From positions 434,001 through 498,000 of the forward strand of contig NZ_CAIJDP010000060.1 in assembly GCF_903819435.1 (NCBI RefSeq): 64,000 nucleotides of DNA. Reading direction: 5' to 3'. The position numbers were made by a program, and so were the translations under genes. Shown here in pieces: positions 35,901 to 44,346 of the stretch. Under the pieces are notes generated by a model. It was given only the letters and a program-made list of their open reading frames with translations, searched no databases and had not been told where the DNA came from. Each line of letters opens with the position of its first letter. Within the stretch, counting starts at the first letter, position 1. The DNA comes from Flavobacterium salmonis. GTDB lineage: Bacteria > Bacteroidota > Bacteroidia > Flavobacteriales > Flavobacteriaceae.

Positions 35901-37192
35901 CTTGCGTTTTCTAATACCGAATAATCTCTACCTTCAGTAATATTAGGGTCGTCCGGGTTATTAAAACCATTTTTTGCTGTTACAATTTCTCTAATATTCT
36001 GATTCAAATATCCTCCGTTACCAATAGCTGCCGGATCATATTTGTTATTACCATTATCGGTTGGTGAATCTATAGGCTTGACAAAAAGATTTGCGGATGT
36101 TGTCACTACAATTTCATTGTCAGGAATTCCTGTGATTTGAGCTTCTCCTAAATCCTGAAGTGCAATAACATTTCGCAAGTTATTGCTTGTTGTACTCACA
36201 CGATTTTGCTTGTTTGTTACCCAAATCTCCAACCTTGTAATCTGAACCTTGCTATCAATAAAAGGATAATTTCTTAATGAAGCATCATATTTATTTCTAA
36301 AATATTGTGATAAAAAGAAGTGCCTGTCGTTATCATAATCCAGTGCATACAAATCAAAATTCTGAATTGTTCCACCTCCTTCAGCTACTATACTTTTTGT
36401 TTGTGACTTTTGCTCAGAAAAAACTCCCGTAAAGGTTGTTTTTCCAAATTGCAATTGTGCTTTAACACCAAACAAACTCTGCGCTCCACGAATCAAAGTG
36501 CTATTTAATGGCATGCTAACATTACCAACTTCTACTTTTTGCACAATATCGTCTTCTGTGGGCGTATAGGCAAGTTTGAATAAGTTTTGGAATGCAAATG
36601 TAGATTGAGTGTCATAGTTGGCATTTACCTCTAATCTGGTCCCTACTTTTCCCATCAGACTCATACTAATTCTTTGATCAAAATCAAAAGTGAGGCTTGA
36701 TCTGTTTCTTGGAGAAAATGACGGATTGTCTTGCTTACTATATCGCAATCCCAAATCCATTTCAACTGAACCAGTAGGCTTTACATCAATTGTATTACTC
36801 CCAAAAATAGATTCAAAAAAGCTCGAGTTAACATAATATCTTGGCAATAAATCTTTTTTAGCTTCTTCGCTCCCGGCTTTTTTACCATCAACAGCAATCA
36901 TTTTTTTTCTAAAATAATCTCTTCTTGATTCTTTTAGAAGTAAATCTTCGTATTCTTTTGGAGTTAAAACAAGAGGATAATTAATCGAAAAACCATCTAC
37001 TGTACTCGAATAAATATACCGATCTGTGATAGGGTCATATCTGTATGCAGTAAGTATACTTGGAGGATTCTCAAGCTCTAATTTACCTACAGAAAATCCT
37101 GTTTTTGTAGTATCCTGAATTGTTGGATTTACCTGAGCATGCAAAGCATTGCCACAAAATAAAACCAGTAAAAAAAGTAAAATTTTACGCAT
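29924..37192 (-). CDS. sprA: SprA (Sov), giant outer membrane protein of type IX secretion and gliding
   Basis: About 2422 residues. The ATG at 37192 gives the signal peptide RKILLFLLVLFCGNALHAQ; an ATG three codons upstream is possible. In F. johnsoniae, SprA is the outer-membrane translocon barrel through which type-IX cargo leaves the cell. The size, the repeated strand-rich segments, motifs such as SLMGKVGTRLEVNANYDTQ and a C-terminal strand ending in RSGFTIRYNFGN fit. Downstream gene order (gcvH, vanZ, deoC, remB) agrees with the F. johnsoniae locus. It follows ruvA by about 23 bases and probably shares its transcript. Confidence 0.96.
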   Translation of the reverse strand: MRKILLFLLVLFCGNALHAQVNPTIQDTTKTGFSVGKLELENPPSILTAYRYDPITDRYIYSSTVDGFSINYPLVLTPKEYEDLLLKESRRDYFRKKMIAVDGKKAGSEEAKKDLLPRYYVNSSFFESIFGSNTIDVKPTGSVEMDLGLRYSKQDNPSFSPRNRSSLTFDFDQRISMSLMGKVGTRLEVNANYDTQSTFAFQNLFKLAYTPTEDDIVQKVEVGNVSMPLNSTLIRGAQSLFGVKAQLQFGKTTFTGVFSEQKSQTKSIVAEGGGTIQNFDLYALDYDNDRHFFLSQYFRNKYDASLRNYPFIDSKVQITRLEIWVTNKQNRVSTTSNNLRNVIALQDLGEAQITGIPDNEIVVTTSANLFVKPIDSPTDNGNNKYDPAAIGNGGYLNQNIREIVTAKNGFNNPDDPNITEGRDYSVLENARKLTSTEYTFNPQLGYISLQQRLANDEILAVAYEYTVGGEIYQVGEFGSDGVDGTVVTGSAQNNNQAVITQSLILKMLKSSLTNVNNPVWNLMMKNIYQIPGAYQIKQDDFRFNILYTDPSPINYIKPVDGTTFPTTFPVTDTPLLKVFNLDKLNYNNDPQAGGDGFFDYLQGITFDAQNGRIIFTTKEPFGKLLFDKLNTGTAGENYDIPSTYNANQKKYVFQSMYKTTQSGALQDSDKNKFLLRGKYKSSGSDGIPIGAFNVPQGSVVVTAGGRVLVEGIDYSVDYQLGRVQILDASLQASNTPIEVSLENNSVFGQQTRRFMGINIEHKISDKFVIGGTYLKMTEKPFTQKSSYGQESVNNTIFGFNGNYSTEIPFFTRLVNKLPNIDTDVPSSLSIRGEVAFLKPDAPKASDFEGEATIYVDDFEGSQSTIDMRSAYAWSLASTPFINDSNDNTFGASNTNLDYGYKRAKLAWYSIDPIFYTQKPSGISNDDLSLNTTRRIYSKELYPNTDIAQGQLQVINTLDLSYYPSERGPYNNNPDFGTDPVNGNFGGIMRSLNSTNFEQSNVEFIQFWMLDPYYEGNGAVQPSNTGKIYFNLGEISEDVLKDGRKQYENGLGPDQILVTPKPIWGDVPASQSLIYAFDNNAGNRTNQDVGLDGLPDSKESTVYTNYSAAEDPAADNYTYFLNSDGGVLDRYKKYNGVEGNSAVDINNANRASTTLPDVEDINRDNTMNTINAYYEYSIDMKPGMAVGQNYITDDRIVNDVPLPNGTTTTARWIQFKIPVSEYKNRIGSISDFRSIRFMRMFMTGFNDQITVRFGALDLVRGEWRRFDGTLDVADTNPKDDGTVFEVQAVNIQENSTKSPVNYVMPPNVQREQLFNNNTVINQNEQSLALRVSGNGLEGQDSRAAFKNVSLDMRQYKKLKMFLHAESLKGEVVLDDNEMVAFIRFGNDFTENFYQIEIPLKATQFIENGPTDINPDLVWPAENEMNLALALLTKMKIKGMSVDMNSPKRDINGIYYPDNDPDLILEGGDGDSKLKLGIKGNPNFGLVRNLMVGVKNDNSGDIGNANEKKIKGEVWFNELRLSDMDNKGGMAAILSIDTNMADFATVSATGRKSTIGFGSIEEGANERDREDIQQYNIVTNLNLGKLLPPKWGINLPFNYAIGEEIITPEYDPFNQDIKLEQLLNETTDQTQKDIYKNRAIDYTKRKSINFIGVRKDRSQEQKPHVYDVENFTFSQSYNQVERHDYEIEEYQDQLSNSSVNYAYTFQPKEVVPFKQTKFMKKSEYWKLLSDFNFNYLPSNISFNTNIIRQSNSQQFRQVQDVPGIGLETLYRRNFAYNYQYGFAFNLTKSLRLNYTASSNNIVKNYLNDDNTPKDDFNFWDDYFNIGIPNQHTQQLILNYDIPINKLPIFSFVKANYSYTADYNWQRSSSAMSGLEVENPDGSITVNNLGNTIQNANSNTLNTTFNMTTLYKYLGLTPGVKKAAKPKTTAVPKPGEKIVNTNKTVATSRPFYDGLIGVLTSVKNIQVNYTENSGTVLPGYTPSIGFLGTSKPSLGFIFGSQDDVRYESAKNGWLTTSDKFNQNFTQVNTKALKITANLDLFPDLKIDLTMDRSYSENSSEQYSVTNGQYESLSPYTYGMFSISTVLIKTAFSASDENVSAAFDDFRSNRLIIANRLAGDYYGADAIPRYGDAANPIPAPSTDPNSDPEKSKRDLYTANAGYPIGFGKSNQAVLLPAFLAAYSGTDASKTSTGIFRNFPIPNWSIKYNGLMRYKYFKDRFKRFSLQHNYRASYTINQFRSNFDYNENPDGTDVNGNFFNKTIMSNVNLVEQFSPLVRVDFELKGSLRVLTEVKKDRALSMSFDNNLLTEVKGIEYVVGLGYRFKDVIFSSTLADNPTGIIKSDINIKADFSYRNNQTLVRYLDYDNNQLAAGQNIWSLKLTADYAFSKNLTAIFYYDHSFSKAVISTSFPLTNIRSGFTIRYNFGN

Positions 37193-37215
37193 ACAATTCA
37201 AGTCTTAATAGTAAT

Positions 37216-37797
37216 TTATAACGTTTTTAAAGCCTTTTTGATAATAGTTTCTACAGAAGCTTCCGGATCTTCTTTTATAATCTTCTCGACAACTTTTTCC
37301 GATGTTTTTCTAACAAAACCTAAAACTTCTAAAGCAGATAACGCTTCATCTCGATTTGTATTGTTTTGAACTACAGAAACTTCATCCAGATCATATAACT
37401 TTAAGACTTTTTCTTTCAAATCCAATATTACTCTTTGGGCTGTTTTATTACCAATTCCTTTAATAGACTGAATTACTCCAACATCTCCTGATGCAATAGC
37501 ATTTATAATTTGTCTTGGTTCTATCGAAGACAACATGGTTCTGGCAATATTAGCCCCGATACCCGAAACTGATATTAACATTCTAAATATTTCTCTTTCG
37601 GATTTTTCGACAAAACCGTATAATGTATGCGCATCTTCCTTGATTAAAAGATGCGTATACAATTTTACAAAATCAGTATTTGGAATTAGAGAAAAAGTAT
37701 GCAAAGAGATATTTACCTGATATCCAACCCCTGCACAATCAATCACAACCTCTGTTGGATTTTTCTCCACTAATTTTCCTTGCAAATGTGCTATCAT
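37216..37797 (-). CDS. ruvA: Holliday junction helicase subunit RuvA
   Basis: 193 residues. An N-terminal OB fold (AHLQGKLVEKNPTEVVIDC) is followed by paired helix-hairpin-helix motifs (SVSGIGANIARTML and SIKGIGNKTAQRVILDLKEK) and the C-terminal RuvB-binding domain. RuvA tetramers grip the four-way junction for RuvB. ruvB lies about 6 kb away at 43.2-44.2 kb, not in the same operon. It has its own promoter and leads into sprA. Confidence 0.95.
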   Translation of the reverse strand: MIAHLQGKLVEKNPTEVVIDCAGVGYQVNISLHTFSLIPNTDFVKLYTHLLIKEDAHTLYGFVEKSEREIFRMLISVSGIGANIARTMLSSIEPRQIINAIASGDVGVIQSIKGIGNKTAQRVILDLKEKVLKLYDLDEVSVVQNNTNRDEALSALEVLGFVRKTSEKVVEKIIKEDPEASVETIIKKALKTL

Positions 37798-37814
37798 AGT
37801 ATTTTTTGTGATGC

Positions 37815-37846
37815 CAAATATAATAAAATTAAGACAATATTAACAA
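37815..37846 (-). promoter_or_regulatory. Promoter of ruvA-sprA
   Basis: On the minus strand a TTG (37844-37846), a 21-base spacer and TATATTTG (37815-37822) fit the Flavobacterium consensus. The box ends 17 bases before the ruvA ATG, giving a very short leader. Confidence 0.6.
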
Positions 37847-37862
37847 CGGCTTGCGCCTTCAG

Positions 37863-40154
37863 CTATTTAGTTAGTTTGTTTTTCTTTAATTCTTTTTCCT
37901 GAGCATCAATAACTGCAATAGCCGCCATATTAACCATCTCTTCAACACTTGCTCCCAACTGGAAAATATGAACAGGCTTGCCCATACCCATCATAATTGG
38001 ACCTATAGAATTTACTTTATACAATTCTTTTAACAGCTTATAAGTAATATTTGCTGACTCGAGATTAGGAAAAATGAGGGTATTTACTTTTTTTCCAGCT
38101 AATTTGGAAAAAGGAAATTTTTCCTGAAGCATTTCCGGATTTAGGGCAAAATCAGCCTGAATTTCTCCATCCACAACCATATCAGGATAATTTTTATGTA
38201 GATAAGCAACGGCATCTCTAACTTTTGACGCATTCTGATGAGTTGAAGATCCAAAATTTGAATAAGAAACCATTGCAATAACAGGCTCTATACCAAACAT
38301 TTTTGCTGTTTTGGCAGTCATAATTGCAATATTTATTAAATCTTCTGAAGTTGGATTAATATTAATAGCAGTATCAGATAAAAACATTGGCCCACGTGAT
38401 GTAAGCATCATATTGGCGGTTGCAACAAATGAAGCACCCTGTGCTTTGTCAATTAATTGCAACATTGGTTTCAACACACTCGGATAACTTCTTGAATAAC
38501 CAGTTACTACTGCATCGGCCTCTCCTTCATTTACCATCATTGCTGCAAAGTAATTTCTTTCACGCATAAATCTCTGAGCATCCAGCGAAGAAACACCTCT
38601 TCTTTCTCTTGTTTCCCAATATGAGTTTGCAAATCTGTTACGTCTTTCCTCTTCTTCATTTGTTTTAGGGTCAATAATTTCAACATCAGCGTCAAAACCT
38701 AACTCTTTCTTAAGTTCTAAAATGATTTCTTTATTCCCTAATAGAATAGGAAAACCAACACCCTCTTCATATACAATCTGTGCTGCTTTTAAAACATTTA
38801 AATGTTCTGCTTCGGCAAAAACAACTCGTTTTGGATCCATTTTGGCGCGATTAGTAATTAAACGCACCATTTTATTATCATTCCCTAAACGTTCTAACAG
38901 TTTTTCTTCATAAGCAGACCAATCTGTGATCGGGTTTTTAGCAACGCCTGATTCTATCGCTGCTTTTGCTACAGCGGGTGCAACAATTGCAATCAATCTT
39001 GGATCAAATGGTTTTGGAATAATATATTCACGGCCGAAACCTAACTTTGTTGCGCCGTAAGCTACGTTAACCTGTTCCGGTACAGATTGTTTTGCTAATG
39101 AAGCCAGCGCTTTTACAGCTGCCATTTTCATTGCTTCATTGATTTTTGTAGCTCTGACATCCAAGGCTCCTCTAAAAATGTAAGGAAAACCTAAAACATT
39201 ATTTACCTGATTAGGAAAATCTGAACGCCCTGTAGCCATGATAACATCCTTACGGGTTTCTACTGCTAAATTATAATCTATTTCAGGATTTGGATTTGCC
39301 ATCGCAAACACAATTGGGCTTTCGGCCATTGACAATAACATCTCAGCCGATAAAATATTTCCTGAAGATAATCCTATGAAAACGTCTGCATCTTTTACAG
39401 CTTCTGCCAAATCAATTTTAGCGCCATCCACAGCATATTTCAATTGCAATTCTGAAAGCGAAGGATTATCTTTTGTTAAAAGCCCTTTACTGTTGAACAT
39501 TAAAACATTCTCCACTTTAACGCCCAGCAAAACATATAAATCTGTACAAGCTATCGCAGCTGATCCAGCACCGGAAACTACAACTTTTACATCTTCGGCT
39601 TTTTTGCCTGCTAATTCTAATGCATTAATTAAAGCTGCCGAAGAAATAATAGCTGTTCCATGCTGATCATCATGCATTACCGGAATATCTAACTCTTCTA
39701 TCAGTCGTCTTTCTATTTCAAAAGATTCCGGAGCTTTAATATCTTCCAGATTAATCCCTCCAAAAGTGGGAGCAATATTTTTTACAGTCTGAATAAATTC
39801 TTCAACATCTTTTGTTCCAATTTCAATATCAAAAACATCAATATCAGAGAAAATTTTAAACAGCAGACCTTTTCCTTCCATTACTGGTTTTCCTGCTTCG
39901 GGACCTATATCTCCAAGACCTAAAACAGCTGTACCATTTGAAATTACGGCTACTAAATTTCCTTTTGCTGTATATTTATAAACGTCATCAATGTTTGCCG
40001 CGATTTCCAGACATGGCTCTGCTACCCCTGGAGAATAAGCAAGAGATAAGTCTCTTTGGGTTGCATATTTTTTAGTGGGAACTACTTGAATTTTTCCTGG
40101 AGTCGGTTCTGCATGATACAATAACGCTTCTCTTCTTTTAGTCTCTTTATTCAT
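37863..40154 (-). CDS. maeB: NADP-dependent malic enzyme with phosphotransacetylase-like domain
   Basis: 763 residues. The N-terminal malic enzyme (about 1-430) has the [10 protein letters not shown] substrate region, [21 protein letters not shown] and the NAD(P)-fold motif [15 protein letters not shown]. The C-terminal part (about 430-763) is a phosphate-acetyltransferase-type domain ending in [20 protein letters not shown]. This is the long MaeB class that converts malate to pyruvate, with the C-terminal domain thought to mediate acetyl-CoA regulation. It has its own promoter box and stands between the CBS protein and ruvA genes. Confidence 0.94.
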   Translation of the reverse strand: MNKETKRREALLYHAEPTPGKIQVVPTKKYATQRDLSLAYSPGVAEPCLEIAANIDDVYKYTAKGNLVAVISNGTAVLGLGDIGPEAGKPVMEGKGLLFKIFSDIDVFDIEIGTKDVEEFIQTVKNIAPTFGGINLEDIKAPESFEIERRLIEELDIPVMHDDQHGTAIISSAALINALELAGKKAEDVKVVVSGAGSAAIACTDLYVLLGVKVENVLMFNSKGLLTKDNPSLSELQLKYAVDGAKIDLAEAVKDADVFIGLSSGNILSAEMLLSMAESPIVFAMANPNPEIDYNLAVETRKDVIMATGRSDFPNQVNNVLGFPYIFRGALDVRATKINEAMKMAAVKALASLAKQSVPEQVNVAYGATKLGFGREYIIPKPFDPRLIAIVAPAVAKAAIESGVAKNPITDWSAYEEKLLERLGNDNKMVRLITNRAKMDPKRVVFAEAEHLNVLKAAQIVYEEGVGFPILLGNKEIILELKKELGFDADVEIIDPKTNEEEERRNRFANSYWETRERRGVSSLDAQRFMRERNYFAAMMVNEGEADAVVTGYSRSYPSVLKPMLQLIDKAQGASFVATANMMLTSRGPMFLSDTAININPTSEDLINIAIMTAKTAKMFGIEPVIAMVSYSNFGSSTHQNASKVRDAVAYLHKNYPDMVVDGEIQADFALNPEMLQEKFPFSKLAGKKVNTLIFPNLESANITYKLLKELYKVNSIGPIMMGMGKPVHIFQLGASVEEMVNMAAIAVIDAQEKELKKNKLTK

Positions 40155-40180
40155 TCGTCTTCGCTTTTTATTTTGCCTTA

Positions 40181-40208
40181 CAAAGATATAAGACTTGGTT
40201 TAAATCAA
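40181..40208 (-). promoter_or_regulatory. Promoter of maeB
   Basis: On the minus strand a TTG (40206-40208), a 17-base spacer and TATCTTTG (40181-40188) match the Flavobacterium consensus, with the box ending 26 bases before the maeB ATG. Confidence 0.6.
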
Positions 40209-40251
40209 TCTGTTTTTGAACATTCTTTTCCCTAAAAATATTGGATTACTA

Positions 40252-40284
40252 CAAAAAAAATAGCCCAATGTAATTTGGACTATT
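40252..40284 (-). terminator. Terminator after the CBS-domain gene
   Basis: On the minus strand AATAGTCCAA pairs with TTGGGCTATT (one G-U pair), followed by a run of T. The structure is good only in minus-strand RNA. It ends 44 bases before the maeB promoter. Confidence 0.7.
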
Positions 40285-40306
40285 TATAAGTTTATTTTAT
40301 AAATCG

Positions 40307-40732
40307 TTATTGCGAAATATAAGAATTTAAGTGATTAATCGTATCCTTTTGTAATTCAATAATGGCCTTTACGACATCACTGATCGAAATAATACCTACA
40401 ACAATTTCGTCTTCTAAAACCGGCAGGTGTCTTATTCTTTTTGTACTCATGAGTTCCATACAGTCTTCTAAATTATCTGAAAGTTTTACCGTAAAAACAG
40501 TACTTTCCATAATCTCATCAACTAAAGTTTCTTTTGAAGATTTATCTTTTAAAACAATTTTTCGCGCATAATCCCGCTCAGACAATATCCCTTTTAGTTC
40601 AAAGTCATCGATAATCAGAATAGCGCCTATATTTTTTTCGCCCATCACTTTCAATGCTTCATAAACAGTTGTAGTCGAACCTACAGAATAAACATTTTTC
40701 CCTTTTGCGTTTAATATTTGATTTACAGTCAT
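40307..40732 (-). CDS. Two-CBS-domain protein
   Basis: 141 residues comprising two CBS domains: about 1-65, with GAILIIDDFELKGILSERD, and about 72-132, with RIRHLPVLEDEIVVGIISIS. Such stand-alone pairs bind adenine nucleotides and regulate partners, but the partner here is unknown. It is a single-gene unit with its own terminator. Confidence 0.88.
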   Translation of the reverse strand: MTVNQILNAKGKNVYSVGSTTTVYEALKVMGEKNIGAILIIDDFELKGILSERDYARKIVLKDKSSKETLVDEIMESTVFTVKLSDNLEDCMELMSTKRIRHLPVLEDEIVVGIISISDVVKAIIELQKDTINHLNSYISQ

Positions 40733-40936
40733 ATCTGAAATATTTTAGGACTATAAAGTTAAAAAAAATAGAATACAAAAAACACCTTCTTCTGTTTTTT
40801 AACACATAATCAATTCATATATAATGAAATACAAAACATTTAACCTTCAAAAATATTCTCATAAAGAAAAATAATGATTCATGGCTTTTATTATAAAAGC
40901 ACAACCTTACTTCTGACAAAACAATTAAATAAAATA

Positions 40937-41863
40937 TTATTCTAAAAACTTTATATTCCTCTTTAAACCATCAAACTTGGTTCTTTTTATAGGAGAGTTT
41001 TTAAAAACAACACGAAAAGTTTCTTCTGTAATTTCTATCCAATCTTTTTTGGAAAACGAAAGCAGCTCACGATTGGGATTAAACAATGGCTCTGAATGTG
41101 ATTTTGAAAACCGGTTCCAGGGACAAACATCCTGACAGGTATCACAACCAAACATCCATTCGTCAAATTTACCCTTCATTTCATAAGGTATATTTTCTTT
41201 AAGTTCAATAGTGTAATAAGATATACATTTACCACCGTCAATTACATGGGGTTCTACTATGGCTTGTGTAGGACAAGCATCGATGCAAGCAGTGCAAGAG
41301 CCACAATGATCTGTCGTTGCATAATCATATTCCAAATCCAAATCAAGTATCAGTTCAGCAATAAAATAAAAAGAACCTACTTTTTGAGTAATCAAATTAC
41401 CACTTTTACCAATCCAGCCCAAACCACTTTTGGCTGCCCAAGCCCTATCCAGCACAGGTGCAGAATCGACAAAAGCCCGACCCGAAACATCGCCAATTTT
41501 TTCCTGAATAGAAAACAGAAACTCTTTTAATTTTTCTTTAATTACAAAATGATAATCCTGGCCGTAGGCATACTTTGAAATTTTAAAGCTATCCTGACTT
41601 TGAGTTTCAGCTGGGTAGTAATTTAATAAAAGTGAAACAACACTTTTTGCGTCATCAACTAGTAAAGTTGGGTCTAACCGTTTATCAAAATGGTTTTCCA
41701 TATAAGCCATTTGACCGTGATGGTTTTTGTTTAACCATTTTTCAAGTCGGGGTGCTTCTTCTTCTAGAAAACCAGCTTTAGAAATCCCACAAGAAAGAAA
41801 ACCTAATCTTTTAGCTTCTGATTTTATAAATTTCGAATATGTCTCTTTAGCATTAATACTCAT
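40937..41863 (-). CDS. queG: Epoxyqueuosine reductase QueG
   Basis: 308 residues. The cobalamin-binding N-terminal domain includes the catalytic-region Asp in [21 protein letters not shown]. Two [4Fe-4S] motifs follow, [12 protein letters not shown] near residues 188-199 and [11 protein letters not shown] near 242-252. It reduces epoxyqueuosine to queuosine in tRNA. It lacks the C-terminal HEAT repeats of longer homologues. Its ATG overlaps the P450 TGA as ATGA, so translation is coupled. Confidence 0.93.
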   Translation of the reverse strand: MSINAKETYSKFIKSEAKRLGFLSCGISKAGFLEEEAPRLEKWLNKNHHGQMAYMENHFDKRLDPTLLVDDAKSVVSLLLNYYPAETQSQDSFKISKYAYGQDYHFVIKEKLKEFLFSIQEKIGDVSGRAFVDSAPVLDRAWAAKSGLGWIGKSGNLITQKVGSFYFIAELILDLDLEYDYATTDHCGSCTACIDACPTQAIVEPHVIDGGKCISYYTIELKENIPYEMKGKFDEWMFGCDTCQDVCPWNRFSKSHSEPLFNPNRELLSFSKKDWIEITEETFRVVFKNSPIKRTKFDGLKRNIKFLE

Positions 41864-43206
41864 CTTTTCAAGAATAAAACTTCAACCCCAACAGGCTTTA
41901 ATGTTATCAAAGGGTTAAACTTGACTTCGTCAGCATTCGATACGATTCTATTTTTTTTCACGATATGAGCAATGGTCAGACACATTTCATAGATAGCAAA
42001 ACCGGCTCCAATACACATTCTTGGTCCTGCGCCAAAAGGATAAAAATATTGCATTGAAATTTTCTTTTGTTCACCCAAAAAACGCTCGGGATCAAAGCTA
42101 TCCGGATTATCCCAATACTTGGGATTTCGATGTAACGCATAAAATGAAACACCAATTAAGGTCTCCTTTTTAATATTGTAGCCAGCTAATGTATCGTCTT
42201 TTACATTCTGCCTGTCAGTAATCCATGCTGGAGGATATAAACGCATTGCTTCATTTAGGACAGCATTAGTATATGTCATTTTCTGAAGCTGTTCAACAAC
42301 ATTATCCGTCTGGAATTCAATTTCTAAAATTTCATCTAGTATTTTTTGTTGAACTTTTGAATGTCGTCCTAAAAGGTATAAAGCAAATGTTAAAGCATTG
42401 GCAGTAGTTTCGTGTCCGGCGATAAATAAGATTTTAATTTCATCTATGAGTTGGGCAATTGACATTGGCTCTCCGGTATCTTCATATCTGGTTTCCATTA
42501 ACATGTTGAGCAAATCATTATATTCTTCATTTGAAGAATTTCTTATATCAATAATTTCTTTGATGATATTATTGTTTTCTAAAGCAAGCTGTTCGTGCTT
42601 TTTCACCTGCCCACTTAATGAAAACCACCAAGCTTTATGAGGCAGTCTTATTTCATTAACCAAAAAGTTCTGAACTTCTTCAATAATAAATTTTATTCGA
42701 TCTAATTTTTCTTCAGAAATGGAAAATTGAAATAGCGATTTAGCGACAACATTAAATGCCAACTTACTCATTACAGGAAAAAGATCAATTGGCTTTCCTT
42801 CTTCCAAACTATTCAGTTCCAAAACAATTGTTTGATTCATATTCTCAACCAATTGATTCATTTTTTGTTTATGAAAAGCAGGCTGAATAAGTCTTCTTTG
42901 TTTTAACCAAAAGTCTCCATCAACTGTCAATAATCCTTTTCCTAAATATTTAGAAAGATAAACGGACTGAAATTTAGATTTATGGTAATTTTTTTGATTT
43001 TTCTGTAATATATATTGTGCAACTTCATTATCCCTTGACAATATGATATGCTTTGACAATCCTATCTTAATTGAAAAAGAATCACCAAATTTTTCGAAAT
43101 ATTTTTTATGATAAGGTATCGGATTCCTTCTAACGCCTTCAGCATCCAATAGAAATCTTCCTAATGAAATTTTATGAGGATAATTATATTTTTTACTCTC
43201 AGACAT
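41860..43206 (-). CDS. Cytochrome P450
   Basis: 448 residues with all P450 landmarks: I-helix [12 protein letters not shown] (about 255), ExxR in [11 protein letters not shown] (about 320), and the heme loop [12 protein letters not shown] with the thiolate Cys near residue 398. It has no fused reductase, and no ferredoxin or reductase gene is nearby. The sequence style resembles fatty-acid or alkane-type (CYP4/CYP102-like) P450s, so a lipid substrate is a guess. It lies between ruvB (11-base gap) and queG (ATGA overlap). Confidence 0.93.
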   Translation of the reverse strand: MSESKKYNYPHKISLGRFLLDAEGVRRNPIPYHKKYFEKFGDSFSIKIGLSKHIILSRDNEVAQYILQKNQKNYHKSKFQSVYLSKYLGKGLLTVDGDFWLKQRRLIQPAFHKQKMNQLVENMNQTIVLELNSLEEGKPIDLFPVMSKLAFNVVAKSLFQFSISEEKLDRIKFIIEEVQNFLVNEIRLPHKAWWFSLSGQVKKHEQLALENNNIIKEIIDIRNSSNEEYNDLLNMLMETRYEDTGEPMSIAQLIDEIKILFIAGHETTANALTFALYLLGRHSKVQQKILDEILEIEFQTDNVVEQLQKMTYTNAVLNEAMRLYPPAWITDRQNVKDDTLAGYNIKKETLIGVSFYALHRNPKYWDNPDSFDPERFLGEQKKISMQYFYPFGAGPRMCIGAGFAIYEMCLTIAHIVKKNRIVSNADEVKFNPLITLKPVGVEVLFLKR

Positions 43207-43217
43207 TAATATAGCTA

Positions 43218-44240
43218 TTAAAACAATCCGCCTTGAATATTCGTATTGATCTTACCTAAATGTTTATAAGCTTTATCAGTGACCTCACGTCCGCGTGGCG
43301 TACGCATAATAAAACCTTCCTGAATTAAAAAGGGTTCATATACTTCTTCGATTGTTTCACTGCTTTCAGAAACAGCTGTTGCCAAAGTCGAAAGACCAAC
43401 AGGTCCTCCCTTAAATTTATTAATAATTGTTAACAGTATCTTGTTGTCCATTTCGTCAAGACCATGTGCATCAACATTAAGCGCTTTTAGAGCATAACGA
43501 GCAATTTCAAGATCAATAGTCCCATTGCCTTTTATCTGAGCAAAATCGCGTACTCTTCGCAATAATGCATTAGCAATACGAGGTGTACCACGACTGCGAC
43601 CAGCTATTTCAATAGCAGCATCTAAAGAAATTGGCATTTTAAGTATAGAGGAACTCCTTTCAACAATAGTCGTCAAAAGTTCGGTTGTATAATATTGTAA
43701 ACGTGACGAAATTCCAAAACGAGCACGCATTGGAGCCGTTAATAATCCGGAACGAGTAGTAGCTCCAATTAAGGTAAAAGGATTTAAATTGATTTGAACC
43801 GTTCTGGCATTTGGTCCTGATTCTATCATAATATCAATTTTGAAATCCTCCATTGCTGAATATAGATATTCTTCAACAATTGGACTTAAGCGATGAATTT
43901 CATCAATAAATAAAACATCTCTTTCGTCAAGATTCGTTAGTAACCCTGCTAAGTCACCCGGTTTATCGAGAACCGGCCCCGAAGTAATTTTAATTCCAAC
44001 TTCAAGTTCATTTGCTAAAATATTGGCTAACGTAGTTTTACCTAATCCCGGAGGACCATGAAAGAGAGTATGATCGAGTGCTTCACCACGCTGATTAGCT
44101 GCAGCAACAAAAATCTTTAAGTTTTCTAAAACTTGGTCTTGTCCGGCAAAATCATCAAATGATAGTGGACGCAATCTTTTTTCAAGATCTAACTCTTCTG
44201 GGTTATATCCTTTTGTGGTAGGATCAAGGTTTTCATTCAT
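43218..44240 (-). CDS. ruvB: Holliday junction helicase RuvB
   Basis: 340 residues of AAA+ ATPase: Walker [11 protein letters not shown] (about 60), Walker [11 protein letters not shown], sensor-1 [10 protein letters not shown], sensor-2 [13 protein letters not shown], and the C-terminal winged helix with [20 protein letters not shown]. It drives branch migration with RuvA. It is first in a ruvB-P450-queG operon with a promoter just upstream. Confidence 0.96.
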   Translation of the reverse strand: MNENLDPTTKGYNPEELDLEKRLRPLSFDDFAGQDQVLENLKIFVAAANQRGEALDHTLFHGPPGLGKTTLANILANELEVGIKITSGPVLDKPGDLAGLLTNLDERDVLFIDEIHRLSPIVEEYLYSAMEDFKIDIMIESGPNARTVQINLNPFTLIGATTRSGLLTAPMRARFGISSRLQYYTTELLTTIVERSSSILKMPISLDAAIEIAGRSRGTPRIANALLRRVRDFAQIKGNGTIDLEIARYALKALNVDAHGLDEMDNKILLTIINKFKGGPVGLSTLATAVSESSETIEEVYEPFLIQEGFIMRTPRGREVTDKAYKHLGKINTNIQGGLF

Positions 44241-44244
44241 CTTA

Positions 44245-44278
44245 CAAAGATATAGAAACTAATGAGTTTCTAAAACAA
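44245..44278 (-). promoter_or_regulatory. Promoter of the ruvB-P450-queG operon
   Basis: On the minus strand a TTG (44276-44278), a 23-base spacer and TATCTTTG (44245-44252) fit the consensus. The box ends 4 bases before the ruvB ATG, which implies a nearly leaderless message, and it follows the ctaD terminator. Confidence 0.5.
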
Positions 44279-44300
44279 GATTTTTTAATGAATCGTAAAC

Positions 44301-44335
44301 AAAAAAAAGACTGCCATTTCGGACAGTCTTTTTTT
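44301..44335 (-). terminator. Terminator of the act-cox operon
   Basis: On the minus strand AAAGACTGTCC and GGCAGTCTTT form a stem with one bulge, followed by eight T. It lies 11 bases after the ctaD stop and ends the eight-gene respiratory operon. Confidence 0.8.
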
Positions 44336-44346
44336 GAATTATTTTA

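Noticed and set aside
32120..36000. Several plus-strand open frames of 60-100 codons inside sprA
   Set aside because: They are antisense shadows of the long, clearly coding sprA frame, without signals of their own.
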